From assembly GCA_019096065.1 (NCBI GenBank), contig JAGUCH010000003.1:4836001-4900000 (forward strand): 64,000 nucleotides of DNA, written 5' to 3'. A program made the translations under genes and the position numbers. Positions 24,725 to 37,890 of the stretch are shown here, in pieces. Source of the stretch: Paracyclopina nana. Lineage: Eukaryota; Arthropoda; Copepoda; Cyclopoida; Cyclopettidae. Numbering within the stretch: position 1 is the first letter of the stretch; every line of letters begins with the position of its first letter. The notes below the pieces were generated by a model. That model saw only the letters and a program-made list of their open reading frames with translations. It searched no databases and had not been told where the DNA came from.

Positions 24725-25105
24725 TCGGAAATTATCGGATCTGTTTTGTTTTGGTTTTTGAGAACTTTATATTAAAAAAAAACAGATCGAATTTTGAGTC
24801 AAGAGAGAGTGATCTTAAAGTCGTCAATGATAAGATATGCCAATTGAAATCTTTTTCAGCTAAGTATTAACGTCCTTAAAATGACTCTGCCGCAAAATGC
24901 GCAGTGAGATCAGTTACCACCATCATACAATAGCCTGATCGATATTTGTTACATAATCGTTTTGCCTTAATTTTCGTAACTCACTTCGTAGATATCGTCC
25001 AATGGCATCAGTTGATTACATAACTATAAACCAGAGAAATAGTTTCGGAGAAGGCAGACGGCAACGGTTGAGAGTGCTATTTTACAAGAGTTCGTAAACG
25101 AAAAT
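24725..25105. promoter_or_regulatory. shared upstream region THG1/cryptochrome
   Basis: 381 bp between divergent starts; no E-box (CACGTG) is visible. The sequence is AT-rich. Promoter function is inferred from position. Confidence 0.4.
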
Positions 25106-26879
25106 ATGGATTCCGAAATCGATGATCGGAAAAAGCTCTCAATATTGTGGTTCCGCCATGGGTTACGTCTTCATGATAATCCCTCACTGCATGAAGCTGT
25201 TACGGCTTCCAATGCTCGTTTGCTGCCAATTTTCATATTTGATGGGGAGAGCGCCGGGACTTGGATGTGTGGATATAACCGGTTTACTTATTTGCTTGAA
25301 TGTCTTTCCGAGCTGGATGAAAAGTTCCGAGCTCTCGGATCAAGGCTTCACATTTTCAAGTAACGATATGCCCTACTTTGCTTGCATTTTAATTCGTTTA
25401 TTTATTTTATTTATTTTTTGACTAGGTCTGGCCCCGTTGAAGTGTTTTCGAAACTGCATGCAAAATATGGAATTGAGCGTCTGTGTTTCGAGCAAGACTG
25501 CGAACCCATCTGGAAGAAAAGGGACGAAGCTGTGAAAAAATGGTGCACTGAAAATGGCATTTCGTGCATTGAAAAGGTGGGACATACCCTATGGAATCCT
25601 CATGAAGTCATTGCCTTGAATGGCGGATCTCCACCTGTGACATTTGCCATGTTCAACCATGTTATCTCTTCGATTGGTCTGCCACCAAGGCCGCTCCCTG
25701 ATGTGGACTTAACGAACGTGTCATTCGCTTTTCTGCCTCCCGATCCTCAAATGGGGCTTCTCGAGCACATGCCAAACTGCGAGGATCTCGGAGTTCCAAG
25801 GGAAAAGCACGAAGTTGCCAAAGTGTACATAGGTGGAGAGAGTCATGCTCTGAACCACCTGAAAAAGAGGCTGACAACCGAATTTCGAGCTTTCTTAGAA
25901 AACAGCTTTTTGCCAAATAGACGTAACCCCGAGCTTCTTTGTCCGCCAAAAAGTCTGAGTCCAGACCTTAAGTTTGGCTCGCTCTCCGTCAGAAAATTTT
26001 ATTGGGGTGTCATGGATGCGTACAAGAAATCTCAGCAGGGAGTGGACAAGCCTTTCAACCCTCAGATTGTCATCCAGCTTCTCTGGAGAGAGTTCTTCTA
26101 CACCATGTCCGTCAATAATGAACACTACGCAGAGATGGAGACTAATGAAATTTGCATTAATATCCCATGGTATCCTCTTGATGCCAATGGAAATGATGTC
26201 AATGGACACTTTAAAGCCTACTGCGAGGGTAAAACTGGATATCCATTTATTGACGCAGGAGTGCGTCAATTGATTAGAGAGGGCTGGATTCATCACATCA
26301 TCCGGAATGCTTTGGCCTGCTTTCTCACTAGAGGAGATCTATGGCTCAACTGGGTGGATGGGGCTAACTTTTTCCTCTACCACCTCATTGACGGGGATTG
26401 GTCTGTCAACGCTGGCAACTGGATGTGGATTTCCAGCTCGGCTTTTGAAGATGCACTTAACTGTGCTTCCTGCATTGACCCCGCTACATATGGGAGGAGA
26501 GCTGACCCATGGGGCGACTACGTGAAGAAGTTCGTGCCCGAATTGGCCAACTATCCTGTGGAGTACATTTATGAGCCTTGGAAGGCTGACCTGTCTGTGC
26601 AGGAGGCAGCTGGATGCGTTGTGGGTAAAGACTATCCCGAGAGGATTGTCATTCACGAGGAGGCCAGTGTGAAAAACATCAAGATGATGAACGAAATCAA
26701 GCAGAGGCTGTTGAAAGAAATGCAGGGAGGGGTAAGTGGCTTGCGATACGCACTCGATGGGATTTTAAATGCCTTTGTATTCACAGCTACCAGATCATGT
26801 CATGCCCTCTAGCGAAGAGGAGACAAGGAGGTACTTGGTTCTTCCTGATGAGACTTGTACGAGCCACTCTCACGGATAA
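25106..26879 (+). CDS. cry1: type I (Drosophila-like) cryptochrome, circadian blue-light receptor
   Basis: Insect-type CRY1 binds FAD and on blue light binds TIMELESS to reset the clock. Exons 25106-25359, 25426-26731, 26787-26879; 550 aa. The photolyase-like alpha/beta domain starts at SILWFRHGLRLHDNP, with VFIFDGESAGT-type sequence; the FAD domain holds LLWREFFYTMSVNN, CEGKTGYPFIDAGVRQL and DGDWSVNAGNWMW, including the Trp chain. It is closer to Drosophila CRY than to mammalian-type CRY2 or photolyases. The tail EEETRRYLVLPDETC aligns with the region that in fly CRY holds the FFW motif, but here the Trp is Val. Two residues (ID) look inserted after the Cys near the flavin (SCIDPATYGRR). No photolyase activity can be read from the sequence. 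Confidence 0.95.
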
Positions 26880-27030
26880 ATGTCAACAATAATTCTCGAA
26901 CGCACTATTGATGTATTTTTTTGAATCTCCCAATCATATTGTACTTACTTAATCAAAATGGCATTCAAAAAGTCGTATACTGCCGATTCCAACTATTGTG
27001 GAACGAGTGGAATAATGGTATGATAGTATA
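26880..27030. terminator. convergent 3' ends cryptochrome/VWA gene
   Basis: The gap of 151 bp holds both 3' UTRs. No perfect AATAAA is seen on the plus strand. Confidence 0.35.
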
Positions 27031-28660
27031 TTATGTAAGGTCCGATTGGATCAGCTGGTCCCTGTCTCTGGTTCTAGAAACATCATCCCTCATTTTCTTC
27101 ACTTGCCTCATATTATGCATCTGGTTGGAGGAGACATAGTAAGATGCTTGAGCTGACCTCATTTTTTTAGACATGAGCTCGTCATTCTCTTCAGGTGACA
27201 AGGCATCACTGCATATTTTCAAGCCACTGTCTACAGCCCGTGAAAGCTGCTCAATCTCTCGATCCCCTGCGTACAATCTGGCCCTCTCCTTTGCCCGCTT
27301 GTTACTGGCGAGTACATTTTCAAGGATTGGCTGCAATTCGTGGCGAACCTTTTCAGTGACTCGCTTCATGCCGTCAGATGAGCAATCGTTAGTCATATCA
27401 GCCATTTTAGAGGTGATCATATTTAAGACAGCCCGCAACTTCCGAAATTGAACGGAGACATCATTCTTGTCGGGTGATGCTGGGCTGATTACTTTAAGTG
27501 ACCTGATAGTCCCTCCAGTTAGGGGGCTAGTAGAGCGCAAATCTTGCCTCAGGAATATGCTCAATTTCAAATCAGCAGGATTTTGAACGTTGGAGCTGAC
27601 TAGCACAAACTTTGACGCTTCAATTGTGGATGATGACTCTCCGGCTTGCATGAAACCATGGACAGCAACTTGAGTTTTGCCATCACCAATCCAGTCCCCC
27701 AGGAATTTATGCCCAGAGCTTGGGTCAAATTGTAGCTCTACAAAGGCTGACTTCCCAACCATATTTGTTGCGCCCTCGACAAGTTCAATGAGTCTTCTCT
27801 CCAAAGCCTCATCTTTGGAGTCTTCTGAAATATAGTTGTAGCTGCCATCAGAAGTCCCCATCAAGGAGAGGGACTCCAAAAACTGTTCGTCATGGCTGCT
27901 GGAAAATCCCAATACGTGAACAATCACCTCTGCGCCATAAGCTGCCATTGCAGTCTAAAATAAGAGGATAGGTTAAGTAACCACATAAATAATGCTTCAA
28001 AATTACCTGAAGTTGTTCCCTAGCTTTGGAAATATCTTTGTTTTGATTGACAGTGTCCTCACCATCTGTCATGAACAAGATGAACAATTTCTTTGGTTTG
28101 GACACTAATGGCTGAACCGATGGTTTACCAGCAACACCTGAATTCTATGTCATTATAATTCATTATTGCGAGTAATTTGTGGGATAGTCACCTTTTTGAG
28201 GGTTCAGCTTGTCTTTAAGACTTTTCAGGTGCTCTTCAATCTTGGTGAAAGAAGCAATGAAATTGGTGCTCCCACCAGATCTGAGATCTTGAATAGCAGC
28301 CTCGGTAGTGAACGTTGCGTTCGAGCTGTAAACCATAAAGTTGACTCCAACTCTTTTGCAGTTGCTCACAATCTGCGACATCTTGTGAGCCGCTCTCTGC
28401 ACTTGCTTCCATGGCCGCCCATCCATAGATCCAGACTTGTCCAAGACGACTAAAAACTCGACCATTTCATTGCAGACATCCTTCAACCATGGCAGCCTTG
28501 CGTTGCTTATTTCACTTTTAACAGTCAGCAAGTATTCATCTTGACTTTCAGTTTTCCCAGGGAAGAGGTGAAAGCTGTCATTGGCAATACTTGACTTGTG
28601 AAGGGTCACCGTGAATCCCACCTCTGATCCAAGATCGATCCAGCTGTTTTTCGCAAACAT
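27031..28660 (-). CDS. von Willebrand factor A domain protein, family not recognised
   Basis: Exons 28192-28660, 28007-28137, 27031-27954 sum to 507 aa in phase. A VWA domain starts near residue 54 (VEFLVVLDKSGSMDG); the MIDAS site is complete: DKSGS, the Thr in GGSTNF, and the Asp in MTDGED. After the domain come a beta-rich region and a helical, probably coiled-coil C-terminus rich in Lys, Arg and Asp (about residues 380-507). No signal peptide or membrane span is seen, so it is probably cytosolic. Start at 28660 is the first Met of the frame; an open stretch a few codons upstream follows an AG, so an extra 5' exon is possible. Confidence 0.75.
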
Positions 28661-29063
28661 CGTAGGTGCTACTAGCAAATAATGTTACAATCATATGAAG
28701 GCAAGCTAACTATTTTGTTTTCCGCCTTCAACGTGGCAAGACTGCGCTCAAGAATAGTTACCTATTCCGTATCGATTCCTTATCACAGCGTTGCTAGCAA
28801 TCGCTAATTTTTTCACACTCGGCGTTTCTATGTAAACCTAACAACGACACAAAGGTAGATGCAGGTAACGGCATGATTTATACTTATGTGCACACACTAC
28901 TTTGACTCATACATTCATGCACCTATTCGCCGCTTGTCGACAATGTATACTATGCATTGCTATTCTGAAATCCGGACCACTCCTTTATGGCAGATTCTGT
29001 AATGGCAATACATGTTAAGGAATCAATGAAATACAGGGCTGGTGTTACAATTTAGTACATTTT
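28661..29063. other. intergenic, no gene seen
   Basis: Promoter region of the VWA gene and 3' flank of TopBP1. No repeat or RNA gene is recognised. Confidence 0.4.
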
Positions 29064-32000
29064 TCAATGATCATATCTCTTCCAAAAGGGCTTATACTCA
29101 TCAATGATGTGTTCATCAACTTTAGGGGGTGGATTTTGAACTAGGTATTCATTGATGTAAAGAGGACCCACAACGGCCACGCCTTGTTCAGCCAAAGCTT
29201 CGTAGTTAATGGTCTGATTGGGCAGCTTCCTAGGCTCGGCTAAGCAATGAGATGCACCTTGAGCATCGGTGTAGGGTGGCCTTGCTTTTTCCAACACTGT
29301 GCCACACCCCAAACGCAAAAGGCGAACAAATGCATTTTTTCTCGAGTCAACTGTGTGGATTATGGCTCGGATGCCACTAAAGGCTCCTTTACTTGGCCCC
29401 TTGGCAATTACTTTTCGCCATCGAAATGCAGCAGATGCCAACTCACGGTCTTGATCCCTAAGCCCCTCAAGAAAGCCATTTTCTGGGTTGCCCCACTCAA
29501 AGTCTTCAATGTTAGGCAAGAGGACTTTTGCTCTTAGGCACTCCTCCAAGTAAGACACATGTAAAATCCACTTGCCCGAGGCTATTGCACCTAGCATCTT
29601 TTCTGACCTACTCATCTTTTGAGCGATAATGTGAGTGGCATTGGGGTCGCACACTTGGTCCATGGACACCGAGGCTCCATGAGCTTTGATAAAGGAAGAA
29701 AACTTATCCTTTGCCTCTTCCCCTAGACTAGACATCATAAAAACTGCGCTAGTCATGTCTGGCTCATTTTTCTCATGCGACAGAGAATTCTCCTTGTTCT
29801 CGAGCATCTGCTCCGTCAGATTGTCGGGTATTTCCATGGTGTCAAAAGTTGGCTGTGACTCGATTTGCATTTTTTCTGCCAGTCGCTTCCTCTCCAGCTC
29901 CTCGTTTGGGTCCAGCCACATGATTTGGCTTTTTTCACCAAGCACAGGCTTCGGGTCATCAATATGGCTTCACACACACAAAAAAACACTTTTAAAAACA
30001 TAACTTTTCTAATTAGACATTATAATATTCTTACCAAGTTGAGTCTTTAGATCTGTCCGGCGTGGCCTCAACAGAGGAGAGCCGCATTTTGATGCTGCTT
30101 CTTCTTCTATTTATAGAGTCCTCTTCTGCCAATGGAACATCAGAGGCTAGTTCCTCAATTTTAGCCAAGTCCATAGTGGACTGTTCCGCAGCCTCATTGC
30201 TTGCTGCAGGATCAGACTTGGTGGATTTTTTGCTCGCATTACTTCGCGGCTTTTTCTCACTTGCTATTGAAATGTTCAATGACATTTTGGGGTTGTAGCT
30301 GTGGGGAAATAGGACCTCCTCCACTCTTCTCCTCTCTTCATGACACATCTTTACCCAATCCGGACTCACTACGAACTTTCCATCGTCTCGAGCAGCTCTG
30401 AACTCCTTAGTGAGATCATTATTTTTGCCGCTGAATATAACATGTGTGACCTCGTTGGGGCTGTAATGAACCCGAATTTGTCCTCCCAACCCACTGACCA
30501 TTTTGTGAATTTCAGACTGCAGTGCTTCCAGCTTCTTTGTTACATAAACCACTACACCGCTCAAAGGCCCGGGAGACTTTTCAATCGGCTGAGACAACCT
30601 GCTCACCAACTTGATCTTGCGACCCGGAATTTTCCATGACAAGCCCATCTTGTTGGCTTTTTCCTCCATAATATCACTAAACCTTCGTTTTTCCCGCTCA
30701 AGAACCACCACGCCTTTTGCCTCAAGATCATCCTTCCATTTCTCTCTCACAGGAGTGGGCACTCCAGGCTCAAATTCCATGCTTACATTTGCGGGTGCTC
30801 CCTTGGGAGTTGCAGATGCATTTTCGCACTCTATTTTGGCTCTTTTCGCTTGGACTTCTTCATCGGGCAATGCATATTTGCCCATTTCATCGTGGAGCCG
30901 CTTGTAGTACTTTCTCGTGGCAGGGCTTGGATTAGGGCCACTAATAAAAGCACCATAAGGTGTTTCGGGGGTTGCCATTCCCCGGAGGAAAAAGTCATCC
31001 GAATTTTTTCGCTTGGAGCCAGAGGGCGGCTGTTGGGTGTTGGCAAAGCTTGGCTCAGACCCAGCAGCCCACTTTGAAGGGCTGGTGTCCTTGCTGATGT
31101 CCAGGTCCATGTTGAACTTCTTTGGCCGAAACTTTTCCAGATCAACGTCTGGGGTCTCCATGGTTAGCCGTGTCGATCTCTTGTTAATTTGGTTGACAGG
31201 TGTCTTCAGGTCTTGCTTATTAGGCTGAGTCTTCCTGAGGATTATCTCCTCGTCCTCATCCTCTTGCTCTTCAGGCACACACTCCCTTTCTACTTCACTT
31301 GGTAAAGGTTTACCAGGGGTCACAATGTCAGAGTCCCCAACCAAAAATGGTCGCTCAGAGACAAAAGTTTTGTGAGCTAAGCAACTGAGCAGCCAATCTT
31401 TGTTTACCACAGGCAGCTTCCACCTAAGTGCAGCCACGTACTTTTGGCTGTCAGTCGTGTTGCACACCAAGTGAGTACTCTTTTTGGCACCTTTATTGTC
31501 GTTTTTTGCGAACATCTCTTGAGCCACCATTCCAAGGCTCTCGGCCAATTGGGTGATGAATAGTCGCTCATTGCCTGAATAGCTAGACACGCCAATCACA
31601 ACACCCTGACAAGGCTTAAGGTTGAGGTCAAATTTGATGGGGTGATGGTAATATTCATAATCCAGGGTTTTGCCAGCATCTAGACAATCCTCAAGCCATA
31701 GGTAAGTAACTGTTTGGGCAGCCTTCATCTTCTTCTTTTCCGAATCAAAGACGAGCCCGGTAACTAAGTAGTCCACTGCTTGACTATAATCCATGCTCAC
31801 AACTTCGCCTCCAGCTTCAACGATCCAGTCCATAAGTTCCACCTCTTTCTCACTCTCAATGCCTGAAAATCAATTCATTATGTGAAAGGGATGAACGCAG
31901 GCACGGGAAATAATTAAGCAATCCATGCATTAGCTCGGTATCATTTACCTGTTAGGTAAAGTTTTTTGCCAACAAGAAATTTGACAACTTCGGTGTCATC

Positions 32001-33624
32001 CTCCGTATTTTCACCAGCTTGGTCCTTTTCTTCATCAGGCTGGGCGAGTTGCTCTTTCGGAGGGGCCTGACCTCTATATTGAGCCATCAAGTCATCTTCA
32101 AATTGCGTTTCCTCTTCAGCCAGACTCTTCTTGGGCTCTTCGTAGCCTTTGCCAGCGTAGGAGAAGTCCTCCTCGTTCACGGGTCTGCCCATCAGCATAG
32201 ATTCCACTATCCATTGCTGAGTAACCTTATAGGGCTTTAGGTCATGTTCCAACATAATCTTGAAGTGTTCATTCACGTGGCTCTTTATGACCATGTGGCT
32301 CACCGAGGGTGTCAATTGGCTCAAGCACTTGCCGCCAGCAGTTTGAACGAGAAGCCTTAGCTTGCCCAGTTCATTGTCAGGGAACCCACTGAGAAAAAGC
32401 CTGCAGTCCTCCAAAAAGCAGCCTGCTCTTTTCACTCTTTCAATATCGAAAATAATGTCCTCGTTAGCCTTCCCGATGGTTGTCTTATTGGCATTTGCTG
32501 CAGTGATATTGAAAGTCTCGTTAACTTTAACGGTGCTTGTCGTTTCATCGTTAGGATGCAAAATTGTGCTACACATGGACACTTCTTGCAGCTTGGCAAC
32601 CGTCATGTCATTTTTAGTGGGAGTAGAAACCTTTTCATGCCCTATCAGATTTTCAACCTTGTATTTTTCAGTCGGCATGGCAAATCCTTTTTCAATGCTA
32701 TCGAATACCCAATCAGACGTCACACAGGGAATTTTCCACTTTTTGGCATACTTGTACTTGTCCCCTTCAGGTTTGGGTAAAACCAGTAGCATAGTGGAGT
32801 CCATGTCAAGAGTTCCAGAGTAGGTACCACCGTGGCTTTCAATTGATTTCTTGATCAATTCCCTGTCCTTCTTGCCCAACTGTGAGACAGTGATGGTGAG
32901 GCCTAACAGAGCAGGACACTTGTACCTTGAAAACTGGGGGTCAGTCGCATGCACGTTGTCATTTTGACTCTTCTCCCACACTTTGATAATCCACTCAGCA
33001 GTCATGATAGGAACTTCTTTCGAAACTGCAACCTCGTACTTTCTCGACCTGTAAATTGACGCAGAGTTAGGGGTAAATAGTCATTTACAGCGCATTGAAA
33101 ATTTACTTTGCCATTTGAGCAACCAGATGGGTGACGCCATCGTGGAATGCATTAGAATAAATACCACCCATCCTCTCCACCTTTTGCTGCAGATCAGACT
33201 TCAATTCTTTATCGAACCCAGTTGAGGTTACCACTAGATTACGCATGGAAGCTGTGAACATTGGATATGGCAAATCCGGCACTGGCTCTCCCTTGAGCAG
33301 ACATGTCAGCAAACATCGAGGTCCAACTATGGTGCATTTGAAACGAGTCAAATGCTCGAACCCCACACCCTCAAACGGGTCAGCGACAAACACATCCTGT
33401 AATCAAATATGGTCAGAAAAAACAAAAACGGAACTCAGCTATCTCATTACCGTCTTCGAAGGAGTTTTGCTCAAGGTTTGGTCGGTGGTTATCCAAATTG
33501 GACTAAGGCCGTTTTCCTGAGACTGATCGAACGCATCAGACAAATCTTCGGAGCAGGTTTCCTTACTTTTACCCCGGGGCAAAAGGAAATAGATGCTGAC
33601 CCCAGAAGACGCTCCTTCCTCCAT
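29064..33624 (-). CDS. TOPBP1: TopBP1 (DNA topoisomerase 2-binding protein 1), multi-BRCT checkpoint scaffold
   Basis: TopBP1 (fly mus101) reads phosphoproteins at replication forks and activates ATR. Exons 33451-33624, 33107-33396, 31949-33048, 30035-31862, 29064-29967 sum to 1431 aa (vertebrate about 1520). BRCT repeats are seen in order, for example CPALLGLTITVSQLGKKD, AKKWKIPCVTSDWVFDSIEKGF, GCFLEDCRLFLSGFP, KYVAALRWKLPVVNKDWLLSC, GVVVYVTKKLEALQSEI and LGAIASGKWILHVSYLEEC. A Ser/Thr/Pro-rich linker lies between the middle and last BRCTs and could hold the ATR-activating region. Introns are all short. It is head to head with CSN9. Confidence 0.94.
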
Positions 33625-34108
33625 TTTGATATAAAGAATTTGTGGCTCGGAATTTTGAATCTTCTCAAAATGGACCGAGGGGGCGAGGTGCGAACATCAG
33701 CAGGCAGCAGCAGCGCTGATTTTTGAACTGAGTTGACTTGCCGCAAAAAATGAGTTTAGAAGAGTACCAAGTTTTGTAAGCCATAAATTGCTTATCGATA
33801 ATAAATATATGCTGAAGAATATCTTTTAAACAAAAAAATTACAAAAAAATCATAGATGTATACTTAAATTGGAAAAATTCTTATATCAGAACTTTGTTGT
33901 CTATATTTATGTCTTACAAAAAGTGTAAGTTCGAATTTATATTTCAATTTGTCTTAGAAAATCGATCCATCTTCTGTATGAAAGTTATGGAACAGCTGTT
34001 AGAGAAGTGAGAATTGATTCCATTCGATTCAATCTATTGAATTCCGCTGCACGCTTGCCTTGAGATAAAAGGCTGAAAGTAAAAAATTGAAGTTTTGCCA
34101 GCTTTGAC
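33625..34108. promoter_or_regulatory. shared upstream region TopBP1/CSN9
   Basis: 484 bp between divergent starts, AT-rich in its middle (33,790-33,960). Promoter role is inferred from position. Confidence 0.4.
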
Positions 34109-34333
34109 ATGGCTGCAATAAGCGGAATTCAGAGGCAAGATTCGCCAATGGTTGATGAAATGCTTGATGGGATGCAAATGGACATCACAGACAGTGAAGA
34201 CTCAGTTTTGGCCTCTTCAGGTCAGGCGGGTTCAAATCTTTTGAGCGAGTTGACAGCCAACGATAGGACCATTCACAATGACTTCCAAAGCAAATTCAAC
34301 ATTGACTTTTTCGACGACATGGATCTGAAGTAA
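34109..34333 (+). CDS. COPS9: COP9 signalosome subunit 9 (acidic small subunit)
   Basis: CSN9 is the smallest, acidic subunit of the COP9 signalosome, which removes NEDD8 from cullins. The 74-aa single-exon frame has the family signature: VDEM near the N-terminus, LLSELTANDRTIHNDF in the middle, and an acidic aromatic end, FFDDMDLK. Vertebrate CSN9 is 57 aa; this one has about 15 extra N-terminal residues and a Ser/Asp stretch. An ATTAAA at about 34,440 is a candidate poly(A) signal. Confidence 0.85.
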   Translation: MAAISGIQRQDSPMVDEMLDGMQMDITDSEDSVLASSGQAGSNLLSELTANDRTIHNDFQSKFNIDFFDDMDLK

Positions 34334-34559
34334 TTTTTACCCTGGTAAATGGGATTCGCTTATGAAGAACGGCTGTGAGGATGTTCCTTTAAAAGTTATC
34401 TTTGAATGCATGATGCTTCTACGTAACGCTTCATAAAAGAGATTAAAAGTAGGTAAATTTGTTCTATTATCGTGTAATTTATTTATGAGATGCAAACAAA
34501 ACAAACACGGCAACATGAAGTTGAGCAAGCAATGCACTAATAAATTATATTAACAACAC

Positions 34560-36138
34560 TCATGATTTAGTAAGCACACTTTGGTCTTGGGGCTTTGCCG
34601 CGGAAGCAGCCCTCTTCTTCCTTTGCTGATATCCACAATAAATGTTAAGAAAGGTAGCTGAAAATACAACTACAACTCCTAATCCTCCAATCACAGTAAC
34701 TTCGTGTCCATAAATGTAGCATGAAAGCAATATGGCAATCGCTTGTCGTAGTGTCATTATTATAATGAATACCACTGGACCTGTAACAGAGGCAGAAGTG
34801 CTGTGAACAAATAAGGTTAGAAAGTTGTTTTCCAGTTCATACCAAATACTTTGATGGTGTGATAGATGAACAGCTGGCCGAATGCAGAGCAGAATGACAG
34901 AATGACACAGTCAAAGGTGAACTTTGGAAATTGAGACATGAAAACCAATGAGTCAAAAAAGGCACCCTGCTGCAGCAATGACACAGAGGTAAGTAGGCAA
35001 GAAAATAGGTTGACTCCGCACATGGCTTGGAAGGGGCTGATGTTGTACACATCAAATAGCTCTTTTTGCCAATTTGAGGTAAAAGCATCACATGACATAT
35101 AACCCAGGAGAAGGAGAAATCCTGAGAAGGTTGTTGTCGAGCTCGAGTTGGTGGCAATTGATCCACTGCTGCCAGACAGGAAGAGAAACATGCCAACAGA
35201 AATGAGGAGAGCCACAGCATATTCATATTTTTCATAGGTTTTCTTCGAGATAATCCATCCCATAGCCATAACAGGAATAATCTTTGATGCCTTGGCTAAT
35301 ACTTGGGTAGGGAAGCTTATGAACTTGAGCGCTTCGTACTGACACCAACTACTCAGAATGTTGGACATGGAGCAATAGGAGTACTTGTACAAAGGAGCCT
35401 TGTGCCGTGGCTGCTTAGAGACAGTGATATAGAGAAGGGCCACAGCAAACGCCATGATTCGATTGACAAACACAAGGAATTGGGAGTCTTTGAACTGTCC
35501 AATATTGCCTGTTGAATCTTCATACTGTCGGGTTATGATTTTCTCCTGGAGGACGCCCCAGGTGAGATATGACACGTGGAGGCCGAGAAAGCAAGACATG
35601 AGGTGCAAGGCTCGTTTCCATTCTGAAGGGGGCCTGGCAGCCTCTTCAACCAGCTTTTGCGAATCTGAAATACATGGTTAATGAGAAAATAGTTTCACCT
35701 TACGTTGGGCAAAGTTAGCGCACCTGCAACAGATTCATCGATGGAGTCGTCATTGTTGCCAAAAAAGCAGAGCCTTATGGCGGGTCCTAAACACTTGGGC
35801 TGTGGCCCAGAGTCGAGGAAGTTGGTCTTGGTGACATACTTGAGCACCAACAAGCCTGGCACAAATATAGCACTGTAGCTGACAAGATTGAAAATCAAGC
35901 TAGCCACCCAGTTTTGTTCCTTGAATGATTTCAGTGGGGAGTCCAGAAGGGCAACAGTGACAAAAATGCAGAGGAATGAGGATCCAGCCAGGGTGAATAC
36001 AGTCCAGTCCTGAGGCTTGGGAGAGTGCATATTTCGGCAACACCTGCCTCTCAGGCTGAAGGCAAAGGCTAGGGGAAGACGAGTAGGTGAGCATAGAGCA
36101 CCAGTAAGCCAAACCCAAGAAAATCGAACTGCACTCAT
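34560..36138 (-). CDS. SLC35B2: PAPS transporter 1 (SLC35B2/slalom), Golgi
   Basis: PAPST1 carries 3'-phosphoadenosine 5'-phosphosulfate into the Golgi for sulfation of proteoglycans. Exons 35724-36138, 34843-35664, 34560-34780 sum to 485 aa, near the fly length. About ten hydrophobic spans are visible; conserved blocks include [42 protein letters not shown] and [14 protein letters not shown]. The C-terminal tail is basic (QQRKKRAA). The start is uncertain: an internal Met at MHSPKPQDW may be used, and an acceptor-like TTTGCCTTCAG occurs just before it. It is convergent with CSN9. Confidence 0.93.
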
Positions 36139-37399
36139 GTCCAGTCAAAAGTGTGCGACACACAAACTAAAAAGGTGCTGTGATGTGGTTCATCATCTTG
36201 ACACTTACTTGCAACTGGCAGTTTCTGTAGAATTTGTGCTCTGTAACAGTTCTCTCCCTCTTGCCTTCAGGTCCTCGTTGCCTTTGACATGTTGGCAAGT
36301 TTTTGTGTCAGCGTGTTTACACGGTCAAAAGTGCTACCAGGTGTTTTTGAGAAGTGATTGATCAAGGTAAAGACCGACTCTGTGGATGGAACAAATTTCT
36401 GCCACTCGCACTCTTCGAAAGTGCTCTCAAAACTTGGTACACAAACTAACCAACTTGGTAATTGGCTCGTCATTAACTTCAACGGTTTGCTGTATTTTGA
36501 CAGAAGAAAAAATGTGAGCGTGACAAAGCGTGCACTTGTGTACGTGTGTTTACCTTGCCTTTTATCCTTTATCTCGGAAAAACATCTATCATCTACTAGC
36601 CTCAAACTAAGCAAATATGGTAAATGTGTTTCTATTGTGCTCCATTTCTTTTACAGAACACGATTTTTAATCTTCCTTTTACTGCTTCCTCCGCCCCCTA
36701 CACTCAGATGGATTTTTTAGGCTGGAGTAGTTGATTGACTTTTTTCTGAAAAATGAGTGAATGGTGAAACTGCCTTTTTGTGAATTGTTGTTTGCTGTCA
36801 CAGACTTAAAAATTATAAGTCCCTGGTTGATCCCGCTATCAAAAATTGCCATCAAATGAGCTAAGCTTAATTTTGGGCTGTTATGAAAAAATAGAATCTT
36901 CCATAACTTTTGATTCCAAACGAATCCAATAGAGTGACCAAGTCAGGGAAGTCAAACTTACAGCATAGATTGATTATCCACCAGAATTGGTTGCTCTTAC
37001 TTGCTCTCCCGGGTGCGGGTGCCAGGATGCAATATTTTTAGCTTACGGCCAATAAGAAATGGTGCTACGTTACTTTCGCGAGTTTTTTCCTTGCGCGTGA
37101 AATTGGCTAACAAACCTAGAGCTCTAAATAAATCCACTGTGCATGCGGTAATTCATCCCTACCCATTTGGGAGCCTGAAATCTAGCTACTACGATGTTAC
37201 GAGCCATATAACCTGTGGAGTATATTTTGGCAAAGGAAAAGTCCACTTCCAAGTGCCTGTAATTCCTGATTCTGACGCTTGAGCATCAACCCAGCTTAGA
37301 CCTCGACATTGGTAATATGTACATTTTAGCAGTTGACATTAGCAAAAATTAGATGTTGGTAATCTCTCCCTTCTACTCCTTTTATTACTCCCAATATAG
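36139..37399. other. intergenic, no gene supported
   Basis: Upstream flank of SLC35B2 and AT-rich filler. Frames at 36,358 and 37,001 lack domain features and codon character, so I leave them out. Confidence 0.4.
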
Positions 37400-37890
37400 G
37401 GAACCGTAAACGGTACCATATTTATCCTACCGGCGAGCTCATAAGATTTCAGACGGCTGATCGCTGCTCACGCTACGCCGTCTGAATTAACAAAATGCCT
37501 CATTTTCTTGATTATTTTTCGCAAGGTGTAATTTTCACAAGCTTAAGTAGAGCCTAAGTTTCAAACAGACCAATTATATTTACATCTCACTATATTGAGA
37601 GTGGTATATTTCCTGAAATTCCATCTTTTCCTAAAATTCCAGGCTGGCCTTTGGGCTGGCTTACGGGCAAGCTAGAGCACTAATTAAAAGTGCTCCCAGA
37701 TTGACACACTGAATTAAAGTGGCTTTTTTATAATAGGAAACTGGCTCTTTTTGACTATTTTGTACAGCTCACATCTAGTAGCTCATTTGTTGAACGTGTC
37801 AACTACGCTCGCGCGCTGATGACGTCAAGCCGTCTGAACTCAGTGCCATCTAGTGCAGTCAGCTTGACTTCGGGTTCCTATAACCAGTAG
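37400..37890 (-). repeat. dispersed repeat family, copy B (opposite orientation to copy A)
   Basis: Reverse complement shares several blocks with copy A, in the same order. It carries GGCACTGAGTTCAGACGGC, the uninterrupted form of the MITE insertion point in copy A. Length is about half of copy A because copy A contains the inserted MITE and extra sequence. Confidence 0.7.
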
